Shown: positions 13,905-23,027, counted from the stretch's first letter. The stretch: DNA of 34,794 bases from a virus (IMGVR_UViG_3300022538_000701:1-34794), one strand, 5' to 3'. Numbers and translations are program-made. The notes: generated by a model not told the origin, from the letters alone.

Positions 13905-15988
13905 TTTGTTACAACAGCCTCCTTCGCTTTAATCATGTCCTCTTTTGGTATGTTGAGCTTTTCGGCAATACCGATTTCCACTTCGGTAAGCTGAATGTCG
14001 CCATCATCGCCTGTCTTGCCCTTTTCTTCAAGGGAAGGGGCAACCTTTTCAGCAGTCTCAACGAAGCTGATAAAGCCCTGACGGTCGTTCAAAGCATACT
14101 CCCTCGCCCATTGTTCCTGTTTGGGCAGGATTTTACCTGCGTCAATGGCGTCTTGAACAAGTTTGTTTGCCTCGGCGAGCGTTACCTTGCCTTCAGCCTC
14201 ATCTGTCCGCTTTTCGGCGGCGGCCAGCTTGCCTTGAAGCTCTTTGAGGTTTTTGGTGGATTCATCGGCACTGGTTTTAAGCGCCTTAATAGTCGCAACA
14301 AGGTCGGCGTCCTCAGCCAAGCCTAGAATCTCCCGCAGTTCTTTGTCCAACTGTTTGCCCTCCTTTAACATTTTTTGAACTTCGTTCCACTCTTCCTTAC
14401 TCGTATTAGGTAGCCCACTATACTCACCGACCCCCGCTTTTTGAGCGACAGCAATGAGCACCTTGTGAGCCTTTGCCTTCTCATCAGAGGCTAGGTTTGT
14501 CTTGGGCAATTGTACCAAAGCGTTCCGCAGATGTGGCAAGTCCGCCTTGCCGTCCTTGTCCTTATAGGGCAAATACCGTAAACTCCTCGGCATAGCCTTG
14601 CCTTCCTCATCCTTTTCCCCACCCGATTTTATGCAGGCAAAGGCATTATCGGGCAAATCATTGATATAAGCGGTTGTCCATTCCGCCAAACCCAGCCCTT
14701 TGTCACCACCTGTAATAACTGGGTCTGCGCTAGTACCTATTAAATCCACTTCTTTTTCACTCAGGCTCACCTCCACATATTGCTTTTCTACTTTAACCTC
14801 AAGGCTTTTGTCAAAAACTACAGCGTCATCCTCTATACTATAGGGTAACTTAAAAAGCTCACCCACTCGTTGCACAATACAATACTCATCATAAACGTCC
14901 ACGACCCATTGCCGATAAGCAAATTCAACCCCCGGCATGCCAAACTGTCTATCGTAGGCATCTCGCACCTTGCGTTCCCTGTCAGCGTAGCTTACCTCTT
15001 CAGCGCATACCACCAACCCTCCAAGGCTTTCGCTTAATACAACCGGTTCCATCCCTTCAATAAAGGGTCTGTTGGTAAGGGCAATCGCCAGCAATGTAGC
15101 GCCTATGCGCTTGCCTGTATCTTTATCAAGGTAGTTAAGGTGAAATTCAGGGCTAATAAATCTATACTCCCGTTTCCTTATCTCATCGGCGGCTTCGGCT
15201 GTCCATTCTACGTCAGCAAATAATTTGCCGTCGCCAATACTAAGGCCTTTAACCCAGCCGGCAGCAGGCGATTTAACCGGCGGTTCGGTAGCGCCTGACA
15301 TGTGCTCCCAATCAACGACCATTTCAGTGGGGGGCTTTGGATGGCGCTCATTAAAATTCTTTACCATACTATCAAGCATATCTTGGGTAACACGAAATTT
15401 GCCGTACTTGGAGCTATAAAAAGTGCCCACCCGTAATATCTGTATGGTACTGCAAGGGGGCTCATCTTCAGTCAAAGTAATAGTATCACAAACATAATAC
15501 AGACTGGCTAACTTGAACGCTTCCTTGAGTTCCTGAGATAAAGTCTCATCAAGTGCCTCGCCCTTTGGCAGATGCTTACCACCGAGCTCCAGAATTTGCC
15601 TAACTACCGCCTCATGGTCTGCCTGCACTTGTACCTTACGCCTACTGCCAAAACGTGCATCCACATACTCGGAATGTATCTTGTTGTGCAGGGCGTATGC
15701 CTTGGCTAAAGTATCTATATCACTTAAATCAATCATGCTTTTTGCCTCCTTAGTGGCAGGCTCAAATGTACCACCTTCCCCATCACAATGCTCCTTTGCC
15801 CTTGCCTCATCCCATACCCCTTTATCATACCTATACGCTTGTGTTGTAGTCGTCCGTTCGCCTTTAAGCCTACCGATTATAATTGATAGCTTGTCAGCCC
15901 CCTCGCCTTTTTCAATGCGTCTAAAGCTGGCTGTCTCAAACAGGCCGGGGGCTTTTATACGGCAACTATGTTCATTCGGATATGGCAT
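13901..15988 (-). CDS. multidomain Mu I-like prohead protease / scaffold
   Basis: 695 residues, long for a protease-scaffold. Residues 1-80 form an accessory domain (PNEHSCRIKAP, then FRYDKG-like segments and EHCDGEGG) often seen ahead of phage proteases. Residues 185-320 are the Mu-I-like protease core (EMVVDWEHMSGATEPPVKSP, AAGWVKGLSI, FISPEFHLNY, ALTNRPFIEGM). About 330-410 is a small beta-rich domain (EYCIVQRVGELFKLPYS). About 430-520 holds a further inserted domain (PDNAFACIKSGGEKDEEGKA, PRSLRYLPYKDKDG). About 530-650 is a coiled-coil scaffold. The protease is expected to cleave the scaffold and capsid during maturation. The domain borders are approximate. Confidence 0.75.
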   Translation of the reverse strand: MPYPNEHSCRIKAPGLFETASFRRIEKGEGADKLSIIIGRLKGERTTTTQAYRYDKGVWDEARAKEHCDGEGGTFEPATKEAKSMIDLSDIDTLAKAYALHNKIHSEYVDARFGSRRKVQVQADHEAVVRQILELGGKHLPKGEALDETLSQELKEAFKLASLYYVCDTITLTEDEPPCSTIQILRVGTFYSSKYGKFRVTQDMLDSMVKNFNERHPKPPTEMVVDWEHMSGATEPPVKSPAAGWVKGLSIGDGKLFADVEWTAEAADEIRKREYRFISPEFHLNYLDKDTGKRIGATLLAIALTNRPFIEGMEPVVLSESLGGLVVCAEEVSYADRERKVRDAYDRQFGMPGVEFAYRQWVVDVYDEYCIVQRVGELFKLPYSIEDDAVVFDKSLEVKVEKQYVEVSLSEKEVDLIGTSADPVITGGDKGLGLAEWTTAYINDLPDNAFACIKSGGEKDEEGKAMPRSLRYLPYKDKDGKADLPHLRNALVQLPKTNLASDEKAKAHKVLIAVAQKAGVGEYSGLPNTSKEEWNEVQKMLKEGKQLDKELREILGLAEDADLVATIKALKTSADESTKNLKELQGKLAAAEKRTDEAEGKVTLAEANKLVQDAIDAGKILPKQEQWAREYALNDRQGFISFVETAEKVAPSLEEKGKTGDDGDIQLTEVEIGIAEKLNIPKEDMIKAKEAVVTK

Positions 15989-15996
15989 TTTATTTT

Positions 15997-16005
15997 ATTA
16001 TAGCA
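15997..16005 (-). promoter_or_regulatory. extended -10 promoter candidate TGCTATAAT
   Basis: The minus strand carries TGCTATAAT, a perfect extended -10 element, a few bases ahead of the protease ATG at 15988. No good -35 sequence is present. Initiation there would give a very short or absent leader. The GGAGG site upstream lies about 17 bases from the ATG, too far for an optimal ribosome site. It could be a chance match in an AT-rich stretch. Confidence 0.35.
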
Positions 16006-16041
16006 CCTCCTTGCAAAATCATGCAAATATCGCTTATGCAA

Positions 16042-18078
16042 CTACGCAACGCTGGGGCGCTCCGATTTGTAAACATATACCCCGATACATCTACAGCGTT
16101 CCTCTCCTTCACAATGCTTGTACGGTGGGGCTACCTCATCCCAGTCGGCACTTGGATAGTCAAATTCCTTTCCATCTTGGTCAGCGCAAGCCCCGCAGGT
16201 ATTCTCATCAAGTATGGCACTGTAAACGACATGGTCAATCTGGTCGCCCATTTCCTTGGCTTGGTCTTGCCTCCCCAAGTTAAATGCATCGCTTACCGTA
16301 AACTTGGCTGTGGCTCGCAGTTCCTTATCTGATAGCTCAGTAAGCGCCGCAGTCAAAGCCCCCCTGTCAACTACGCCCACCTTGGCTTGATGTAGCGCCT
16401 GCCACGCCATTGCCGCCCTCAACTTGTTAGCCAAGATTAATGCTGTGGCTTTGGCACGTTGAATAAGGTAAGCCTTGCTCGCCTTTGAAGATGCTGGCTC
16501 AAGTCCAGTTGGCTCTTGTGCCTTGAGGCTGCCCGCCTGTCTTGTAAGTTCCTGCTTAACCTGTTCCTTACCATAATCATAAAGGTCAAGGAGCACATCT
16601 TGAAGCGCCGTCGCCATCTGCTTTTCGTAGGGTACGCCAATTTCTGATATATCCGTGTCGCCTTTTTCCAGCGCCCTTGCTACCATATTGACAAGGTCAT
16701 TAATCTGCTTTGTTTGTATTTGCTTGGCGGATTTAACAAGCCTATCCTCGGCACTATCAAGTTTGTCTTTTATATCCTTAAAGGCTACGTGCTTTTCTGC
16801 ACCTTGCAAGTACCTTGGGGGCTTCCATTCCTCAGCAAGCCTAAAACGTTCACTCGCCTTTACACCGGGGGCACGAATAGCGGGCAGGTGTAACCTGCGG
16901 CGTAGCTCAACCTCAATGTTACGGTCAGGCAGTATCAGCCCACCAGTTACCAAGTCGGCGATTGCCTTGCTGTACTTGGCAATATCATAGTACTCTAAAC
17001 CGCTTACAGCGAGCTTGGGATAAGCATCAACATCCCAATTATAATCAACCAACTGCCTAAGTGCATAACGATTAAAGGTATCACAGATATTCCTGCTTAC
17101 CGCTTGAAGCGCCATAAGGAAGAAACCCGATTGGTCTTGACTTAGTGCATAACTGCCATACTCGCCAGCGCCAAGGTTGATAAACTGGGCAAGGATGCTG
17201 CGAACAATCTGAAGGTCATGGTGCTCAATTGAACCCTTAATATCGTGCAACTGCCCGGCTACGCCCTTGAGGTCAAAGCTAATCTCATCAGGCAAAGCAA
17301 TATAGGCTCGTTCGTGGGCGTGCAGCTTTTCGCCTATGGCAGTAACCTTATCCTTGTCTTCCTTTGGGGTTGCAGAAGGGTACTTAAACACAGCCAAGCC
17401 CACACCGTGCCGTTCGGCGGCAATTCCATCAATGCGATATAGCTGGTCTTTGTAGTACCAATGTTTGTAAGCTGCCCGTAGTATTGACATACCTTGATAA
17501 TTGCTGCCCTCACGTGCATTGACAAATACAAGCAACTTTTCCACCGGAATGTCTATAAACTGATATTGGTCGTCTTTGAAAACTAACTGCTGGATACCCT
17601 GCAAGCCCCCCTCCTTATCAATCTTCCACCTGTGTAGTGTATTGGCTAACCTTGGGGCAAACTTGCGCCACTTATACTTGCCATCTTTCAGTTCCCACAC
17701 CTTTTCAAACATGCTAAAGCCAAAGGGTAACATCAACAGTATATGGCGCAGGAAGTCATCAAACGTAATGGTCATATCTTCAAATAGATTGTAACGAACA
17801 AACTCGGCTATTTGCTGGTCTTGTTTGCTGTCGCTGGCTGCTTCAACATCCCAATGAGCAGCCCGCAGGGGTAATTCGCAGGCGAGCAGAGCAGCCTTGA
17901 CTTGCCCGTCGCTGCGGCGCATCTTCTCATAAACCTTTATTGCCTTATCGCCCCTGAGGTCGGGGTTATACTCGGTCTCGGTAAGCTGCCCAGCAAAGAA
18001 AATCGTGCCAGTGCCACCAAGCTCAACAACGGATGGCTTTTTGGTTCTGCGTAGTCTAAATATGTCAGTAAGCTTCAT
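16042..18078 (-). CDS. portal protein (Mu gp29/DUF935-like) fused to MuF-type domain
   Basis: 678 residues. Residues 1-430 match the Mu-like portal family, with DKAIKVYEKMRRSDGQVKAA, then HWDVEA, PFGFSMFEKVWE, and QGMSILRAAYKHWYYKDQ. This ring lets DNA in and out of the capsid. The C-terminal part after a helical linker (about 590-678) looks like a MuF/SPP1 gp7 head morphogenesis domain, with AILDENTCGACADQDGKEFD and a second Cys/His cluster before RCRCIGVYVYKSE. Two genes that are separate in Mu are joined here. It lies directly after the large terminase gene. Confidence 0.85.
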   Translation of the reverse strand: MKLTDIFRLRRTKKPSVVELGGTGTIFFAGQLTETEYNPDLRGDKAIKVYEKMRRSDGQVKAALLACELPLRAAHWDVEAASDSKQDQQIAEFVRYNLFEDMTITFDDFLRHILLMLPFGFSMFEKVWELKDGKYKWRKFAPRLANTLHRWKIDKEGGLQGIQQLVFKDDQYQFIDIPVEKLLVFVNAREGSNYQGMSILRAAYKHWYYKDQLYRIDGIAAERHGVGLAVFKYPSATPKEDKDKVTAIGEKLHAHERAYIALPDEISFDLKGVAGQLHDIKGSIEHHDLQIVRSILAQFINLGAGEYGSYALSQDQSGFFLMALQAVSRNICDTFNRYALRQLVDYNWDVDAYPKLAVSGLEYYDIAKYSKAIADLVTGGLILPDRNIEVELRRRLHLPAIRAPGVKASERFRLAEEWKPPRYLQGAEKHVAFKDIKDKLDSAEDRLVKSAKQIQTKQINDLVNMVARALEKGDTDISEIGVPYEKQMATALQDVLLDLYDYGKEQVKQELTRQAGSLKAQEPTGLEPASSKASKAYLIQRAKATALILANKLRAAMAWQALHQAKVGVVDRGALTAALTELSDKELRATAKFTVSDAFNLGRQDQAKEMGDQIDHVVYSAILDENTCGACADQDGKEFDYPSADWDEVAPPYKHCEGEERCRCIGVYVYKSERPSVA

Positions 18079-18121
18079 AGGCTAACCTCCATTGTAGCAT
18101 AGTTGCGTTAGCGATGCAACC

Positions 18122-19600
18122 TTAAAACTCCTTCTCCCTTATACTTTCAAAGCCCGCAGGCTTTGCAGCAAACTCACCCTCACCCGGTACTTCTAATATA
18201 CCAAGCTGCCCTTTTATTGCCTCAGTCATCATCATCCCGGTGGCAATTACAATATCGTTCTTCCTTTTACCGTAATGGTCAATGCGCCAGCCCGCCGCAG
18301 TTTGCTTTATTATGGTATTGTGCAGTTCCTTCTCCAGCGCAGGCTCATGGTAAGTTCTTATCCTGTGGCTGCGGAGCATGTTGACGAACAACTGGCTTAG
18401 ATGTTGCAGCCCTGTTTGGAAGTTGAAAGGCACTATGTTATAGATACCCTTCAACCTTTGAATAACATACTCCAACTGCCAAGGGTCAACGACAAGTGTG
18501 CGTGCCTTAAATGTATTGGCGCACCATACCAAGTCCTCCTCAACCTCCCTAATAGGTACATGCTCTTCAGGCGTACCCTGCCATATCCGTATATTGTCAA
18601 GGTAGATGTTACCGTCGCTTGGTTCAAAGTGCCCCACTACCCTTGCCGTCCTATCCTCACTCAAGCCCAAGTCGGTTGCCACTATGTATTGAAGCAACCT
18701 ATCAGTGCGGGGGGTTATTTGCATGAGGAATGGTGTGCGGTGCATTGCCTCTATATCATCTCGGGTAATAAATCGGCTACCTGCGGTTACCCAACGGGCT
18801 TCGTGCAACCGGGCATACACATCGGGGGGCAACCTACTGCGCTGTGCGTCCAAATACTCTTTAGTAATCCAACTGGCTAGGTTCTTGTGCGACCACAACA
18901 TAAACATGTGGGGGTCTTTCCTGCCATGCTTTACTATCACCTCGGGGTCGCCAGTATCAATTATGGTATCACCCTCAAGTCCATCCGTGTAGAGTTCCCA
19001 CAATAACCCGTGCTGTTCATAACCGGCGTACGTCACAATAAATATCAACGGGTCTATACGGGTGGGAACAACGGTAAGTTCATCATAGAACCTGCGCTCA
19101 GTAAATGCCCACAGCTCATCAAATAAGGTAAGGTTAGGATTAAGCCCGGCGGCGGTTTCGTATTGGTGGGCAACGCAACGGGCAATTGAGCCTGTTGATT
19201 TAATTTCAATCATATCTTTAAGGCTAAGTGTATTCTGTTTGAGCACAGGATTAAGCCTTACCGCCTGCTTCATTTTGCTGTAAATAATCATGCTGGCTTG
19301 GTCTTTGGCGTTGGCGGCAACTATTACCTCACCGTAAGGCTCGCCCGCATACAGGATATAAATACCTATACCCGCACCAAAAGAGCTTTTACCGTTCTTT
19401 TTGGGGATACCTATAAGGACGATATTGTACTTACGCCTGCCTTTATCAGTCAGGTCATAGAATACAGGTTTTAATATCAAGTCTTTCTGCCACCACTCAA
19501 GCACAATAGGCCTGCGTGTTTCGGGCAAAAAATACTGGTCTTCAAGGAACACTATTGGGTCAACGGCGTATTGTGCTGCTAGTTCGTCGCTTATTGTCAC
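18122..19600 (-). CDS. terminase large subunit
   Basis: 492 residues, GTG start behind GGAGGAGG. The N-terminal ATPase has Walker A GIPKKNGKSS at 64-73 and Walker B LTLFDEL with Asp161 and Glu162. The C-terminal RNase H-fold nuclease shows three acidic positions: Asp310 (VATDLG), Asp372 (VVDPWQ) and Asp449 (KRKNDIV). It pumps DNA into the prohead and cuts concatemers. The small terminase gene lies upstream, with the Dam methylase between them, and the portal follows. Confidence 0.93.
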   Translation of the reverse strand: MTISDELAAQYAVDPIVFLEDQYFLPETRRPIVLEWWQKDLILKPVFYDLTDKGRRKYNIVLIGIPKKNGKSSFGAGIGIYILYAGEPYGEVIVAANAKDQASMIIYSKMKQAVRLNPVLKQNTLSLKDMIEIKSTGSIARCVAHQYETAAGLNPNLTLFDELWAFTERRFYDELTVVPTRIDPLIFIVTYAGYEQHGLLWELYTDGLEGDTIIDTGDPEVIVKHGRKDPHMFMLWSHKNLASWITKEYLDAQRSRLPPDVYARLHEARWVTAGSRFITRDDIEAMHRTPFLMQITPRTDRLLQYIVATDLGLSEDRTARVVGHFEPSDGNIYLDNIRIWQGTPEEHVPIREVEEDLVWCANTFKARTLVVDPWQLEYVIQRLKGIYNIVPFNFQTGLQHLSQLFVNMLRSHRIRTYHEPALEKELHNTIIKQTAAGWRIDHYGKRKNDIVIATGMMMTEAIKGQLGILEVPGEGEFAAKPAGFESIREKEF

Positions 19601-20433
19601 TTTCCTCCTCCATTCAGCTCATAATTTAACCAAACGCTTTCCGTCCTTTTTGGCAGATTACCGTGATTGTTACGGGCACAATAGCTATGATAATGAAAAT
19701 CAACTCTATGCCAGCCTGCCTGTTCAAGCGGCTTATATAAGTTATGATAATAGCCTGATAACATCACTTTGCCTTCAATCAAGAGTAATAAACTTATCAA
19801 TGCAAGATGGTCATCGTCCGACATTTCATACCTGTAGAGCGTCTTATGTGCCCTTGTACTTTTTATATAAGGCGGGTCAACATAGAAGAAAGTATCAGGA
19901 CTATCGTAGCGTTCAATACATAATCTAAAATCAACACAATCAATCTGTACGTTCTGTAAACGTTCCACAATCTCAGGTAAAAGATTGATTATTGATAACC
20001 ATTTTACAGATGCTATTATATGACCTTTCACACTTTTAATTGATTTAGAAAACTGCCAGCCAGCGCCATAAACACCACCAAATGCCTGACGATTAATAAC
20101 AAACCACTTACGTAATCGTTCCAGTTCATCTGGCTCATCCCGCCAACTAGTAAGGGCATCATAATACTCTGCCCTACTATAAGGTGTCAGTTTAACTAAA
20201 TCATAGAATTGCTGGAAGTGCTCAGGCTCACGTAACATTCTGAAGAACGATATAAGTGTTCGGTCAATATCGTTTATTATTTCCAGTGGTGTAGGCAATT
20301 TAGCAAATAATAAAGAAGCTCCCCCACAAAACGGTTCTACATATATCTGATGTGGCGGAACTAAAGGCAATAGCTTACTACAAAGGCGACCCTTACCACC
20401 TGCACGTAAAATAGGCGACCTTAATCTTGTCAC
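19597..20433 (-). CDS. DNA adenine methyltransferase (D12 class)
   Basis: 278 residues, GTG start. The N-terminal ILRAGGKGRL corresponds to the D12-class AGGK motif. PFCGGAS (35-40) is the SAM-binding motif and FYVDPPYIKS (about 184-192) contains the DPPY catalytic motif, so it should methylate adenine N6, typically in a short palindrome. It overlaps the terminase large subunit by four bases and is inserted between the two terminase genes. Methylation could protect phage DNA from restriction or mark packaging. The target sequence cannot be read from the gene. Confidence 0.88.
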   Translation of the reverse strand: MTRLRSPILRAGGKGRLCSKLLPLVPPHQIYVEPFCGGASLLFAKLPTPLEIINDIDRTLISFFRMLREPEHFQQFYDLVKLTPYSRAEYYDALTSWRDEPDELERLRKWFVINRQAFGGVYGAGWQFSKSIKSVKGHIIASVKWLSIINLLPEIVERLQNVQIDCVDFRLCIERYDSPDTFFYVDPPYIKSTRAHKTLYRYEMSDDDHLALISLLLLIEGKVMLSGYYHNLYKPLEQAGWHRVDFHYHSYCARNNHGNLPKRTESVWLNYELNGGGK

Positions 20434-20882
20434 TATGCCTCCTTCGCCCTTTGTATCTTGCTTGCTATATCCTCAACCTGCGCTATACCCTTGCCCAGCT
20501 TGACTCTGGCTTCGGGCGACAGCCCCATCTGGTCGCACAAGCGGCTGGCTACCTTGATGGCTGATAAGTACTGGGTAACTAGCGGGCTCACAGCGCCCCT
20601 TGATTTACCATCAGCGTCATCCTGAAATAAGCCATGCTCCGACAACCACCTACCCATAAGTTCTATCTGTGCCAGCACCCTAGCCAGCAGGTTGATGACT
20701 ATCTGGTCGGACGGCGCTATCGCTAGGCGCTGCCCGCTCACTATCTCTATTACTTGCTTACGCATGTCATCAGTTAAAGGGGCGAGCACAAACTTACTGT
20801 ATAGCCCGTGCTTGGGCGGACGCCCCGGCGGGCGCTTAGTGCCTGCGACCACTTGAAGTTGTTTGCCCTCTTTATTTGTCAC
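20433..20882 (-). CDS. terminase small subunit (P27-like)
   Basis: 149 residues, GTG start overlapping the preceding stop. The N-terminus is basic (TKRPPGRPPKHGLYSKF), compatible with DNA binding. The C-terminal half has the P27-family helical pattern with VSPLVTQYLSAIKVASRLCD followed by QMGLSPEARVKLG. Together with the large subunit it recognises DNA for packaging. Confidence 0.75.
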   Translation of the reverse strand: MTNKEGKQLQVVAGTKRPPGRPPKHGLYSKFVLAPLTDDMRKQVIEIVSGQRLAIAPSDQIVINLLARVLAQIELMGRWLSEHGLFQDDADGKSRGAVSPLVTQYLSAIKVASRLCDQMGLSPEARVKLGKGIAQVEDIASKIQRAKEA

Positions 20883-21403
20883 TGTATTATCCTCAAATTC
20901 AGTACCATATTATCCACTTGACGGTAAACTTCCCCCAAAGGAACATCCTTATCATTATTGATAGTGTAATTAAATGGGTAACGGTCGAGCGCCACTTCAT
21001 CATAGCTATCTAGAAGCAATAAAGGCAGGTCAGGGTACGCTTTTTCAATATAACCTAAACGTGCCTTATAGCTGGCATACATTCTAACCATCACGAAACC
21101 ATACTGCCTTAATATGTTGTATTCATTGGGGTAACGTACATCACTGATTACTATATCCTTGCCCGGTTTAATATCAGGCAACACGAACCTAATCCACACT
21201 TGAGGGTCAAACTCCCTCATAGTCTGCCCCACCTGTTGCAACAACCATCTGTCCTTTTCGTACTTGGCTCGGGGGAACAGCACAGCGCAGATTTCCTTTA
21301 GCTTGGCGGCGAATGATAACCCGGTAAAGTCATACTTGGCGACCAAGTACTTCGCCACTAGGCTCTTGCCCGATGCCATTTTACCTGAAATAGCTATACG
21401 CAT
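20879..21403 (-). CDS. deoxynucleoside monophosphate kinase-like protein
   Basis: 174 residues, P-loop at the start (ISGKMASGKSLVA, residues 5-17), followed by a FAAKLKEICA helix. VISDVRYPNEYNILRQYG (about 104-121) is characteristic of the dNMP kinase family, where it lies after the core. Such enzymes phosphorylate dNMPs for phage DNA synthesis. It is coupled to the small terminase gene. A kinase acting on a modified nucleotide is possible but unsupported by any pathway partner that I can identify. Confidence 0.75.
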   Translation of the reverse strand: MRIAISGKMASGKSLVAKYLVAKYDFTGLSFAAKLKEICAVLFPRAKYEKDRWLLQQVGQTMREFDPQVWIRFVLPDIKPGKDIVISDVRYPNEYNILRQYGFVMVRMYASYKARLGYIEKAYPDLPLLLLDSYDEVALDRYPFNYTINNDKDVPLGEVYRQVDNMVLNLRIIQ

Positions 21404-21404
21404 A

Positions 21405-21980
21405 TTAATCTTTCCTCTTTTTGATAGCTACCTTCTTCAGAATTACATAGAAACAATGACATTTCCTTGCTCTATGACGTTGCTGTGCTGGGTTACGTAT
21501 GCTCCTGTGCCTATGCTTGATAATAAAATCAAAGGGTAGAAAGCCGACATCGATTGCTGTATTAAGTAGCACAACATGATTCCACAAGCCCTTGCCTGCC
21601 ACTTCGTCTGAAATCTTGGCAATCACAAATCCCCCGGGTTTTAGTAAGCGCATAGCTTCCTCTAAAAAGGGGCGATGACCTTGTTGGGCAGTAGGCAAGT
21701 TATAAAAAGCGATAACTGATTGCCTTAAATCATCTACCTCTACTTTACGATAAATATGCGGTGGGTCATAAACAATCGCTTCAAACGATTCATTTGCGAA
21801 TGATGTATGCCTATTATCCATACCTGTCAAGAACCGAAAATCACTTTTGAACCAAAACCTACCTTTACCATAAGTGGCGTCTAAAATAAGCGGTTGCTCC
21901 TTCTTCAAATAAAACCGAACAAGCGCCGGTATGATACTAGCGTCTGACCCTGACATAATACTATCAATATATGTTACCAT
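21405..21980 (-). CDS. SAM-dependent DNA methyltransferase with DPPH motif
   Basis: 191 residues. LILDATYGKGRFW (31-43) is a SAM-binding motif I variant, and EAIVYDPPHIYRK (67-79) is a DPPH/DPPY-type catalytic motif. LLKPGGFVIAKISDEV fits motif V to VI. The C-terminus is basic, typical of DNA binding. The order (motif I before catalytic motif) is of the gamma type. DPPH is less common than NPPY or DPPY and may point to a cytosine N4 or adenine N6 target. Together with the D12 enzyme the phage has two methylases. Confidence 0.7.
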   Translation of the reverse strand: MVTYIDSIMSGSDASIIPALVRFYLKKEQPLILDATYGKGRFWFKSDFRFLTGMDNRHTSFANESFEAIVYDPPHIYRKVEVDDLRQSVIAFYNLPTAQQGHRPFLEEAMRLLKPGGFVIAKISDEVAGKGLWNHVVLLNTAIDVGFLPFDFIIKHRHRSIRNPAQQRHRARKCHCFYVILKKVAIKKRKD

Positions 21981-21989
21981 CGCCTTCCT

Positions 21990-23027
21990 TTACCCTATAT
22001 TCCAAAAGCAAATCGGGTCGTTTAATTCATCAATATGCTCACACATCCAACGATATGCCTTGCGGTCGTACCATTTATCGCAAGGGAATGAGCAGGGGTA
22101 ATTGTCTTCGGCATAGTATTCCCTATCGCCCAGCACAATATCAAAAGGTATTGCCTCAAATCCCGAGGGTAACAAGCTGGTAATACGGCGGCGGATAATT
22201 CTTTCGGGGTCTGATTTACTTTTACCCTCCTTTAGCTCCTTGCCCGTCATACCAATATACACCCCAACCACCCGGCAAGTGCCCTTAATCCCCACCAGCA
22301 AGCCAGCAAACATTGTGCCTGTGGCCACAACACAAATAATCGTTCCTGTCGTAAGCTCAAGGGGCAAACTTCTTGCCTCGCCTGCAACCGAAAGCAAAGA
22401 CTCGGTTAGCTGTCCGCCCATAGGCAATAAATAAACGTCCCTTTTTTGACATTCAATTCTGGCATTGTAATACATGGGATAGATACGGCTGGCGGGCACT
22501 TCTATCAATTCCGCCCCCGCCTCTTTTGCCTTTTGTTGGAAGTAAGGCACAGCGCCTCTTTCAGATTGCCGTGTGCCATAATAAACAGTGCACCTCAACC
22601 CCAAATCCCTGCAAAGCCCGGCAACACCCCAACCTATCCTGCTTGTCCTGCTATCAAGGACAGCGACATGCTTAATACCTCCGCTTATCATTTGCCGAAG
22701 ATGAACTTCAATGCCCCTCATTTTGGCGTTGCCACCCCCATACTTACCATTATTCCAAAGGTCATCTCGCTTTACATAGACCGTCCTATTAAACAACCTA
22801 TATTCCTCAACTGGCGTTCGCAGACGGTCGGGCGTGCCATTCCAATAGCTGCCAATAAACTGGGCGCAGGCGCAACGCCCACACAAGCGTTCCTGCGCAT
22901 AACCCAACTTTACTGCCCTGCTACCGGGGCGGGTGGGGAAGTAAATATCATCATACTTGTCGTCCTCGTTGGGCGGTGCTGTTTTACCGCACATTTCGCA
23001 GGGCTGTATTTCGTTATTATTTACCAA
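21990..23027 (-). CDS. zinc-finger PLP-dependent (fold type II) enzyme
   Basis: 345 residues, TTG start behind AAAGGGG. Residues 10-52 hold a zinc finger (CEMC at 10-13, CGRC at 49-52). The rest is a fold-type II PLP domain of the ACC deaminase/cysteine desulfhydrase kind. It has VYVKRDDLWNNGKYGGGNAK with the presumed PLP lysine K102, a serine/threonine-rich loop near VLDSRTSRIGWG, and a VATGTMFAGLLVG phosphate-binding loop. In other phages PLP enzymes join DNA-modification or nucleotide pathways, and it precedes a methyltransferase and a kinase. The substrate is unknown, and the base-modification idea is inference. Confidence 0.75.
   Translation of the reverse strand: MVNNNEIQPCEMCGKTAPPNEDDKYDDIYFPTRPGSRAVKLGYAQERLCGRCACAQFIGSYWNGTPDRLRTPVEEYRLFNRTVYVKRDDLWNNGKYGGGNAKMRGIEVHLRQMISGGIKHVAVLDSRTSRIGWGVAGLCRDLGLRCTVYYGTRQSERGAVPYFQQKAKEAGAELIEVPASRIYPMYYNARIECQKRDVYLLPMGGQLTESLLSVAGEARSLPLELTTGTIICVVATGTMFAGLLVGIKGTCRVVGVYIGMTGKELKEGKSKSDPERIIRRRITSLLPSGFEAIPFDIVLGDREYYAEDNYPCSFPCDKWYDRKAYRWMCEHIDELNDPICFWNIG

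Noticed and set aside
15681-16283. A 200-codon plus-strand reading frame across the protease-portal boundary
   Set aside because: It is antisense to two well supported genes and shows no motif. All other supported genes are on the minus strand.
20879-23027. A full thymidine hypermodification pathway
   Set aside because: No thymidylate-synthase-like, hydroxymethylase or glycosyltransferase gene is present. Only the PLP enzyme and kinase hint at it, so it was kept as a hypothesis, not a call.
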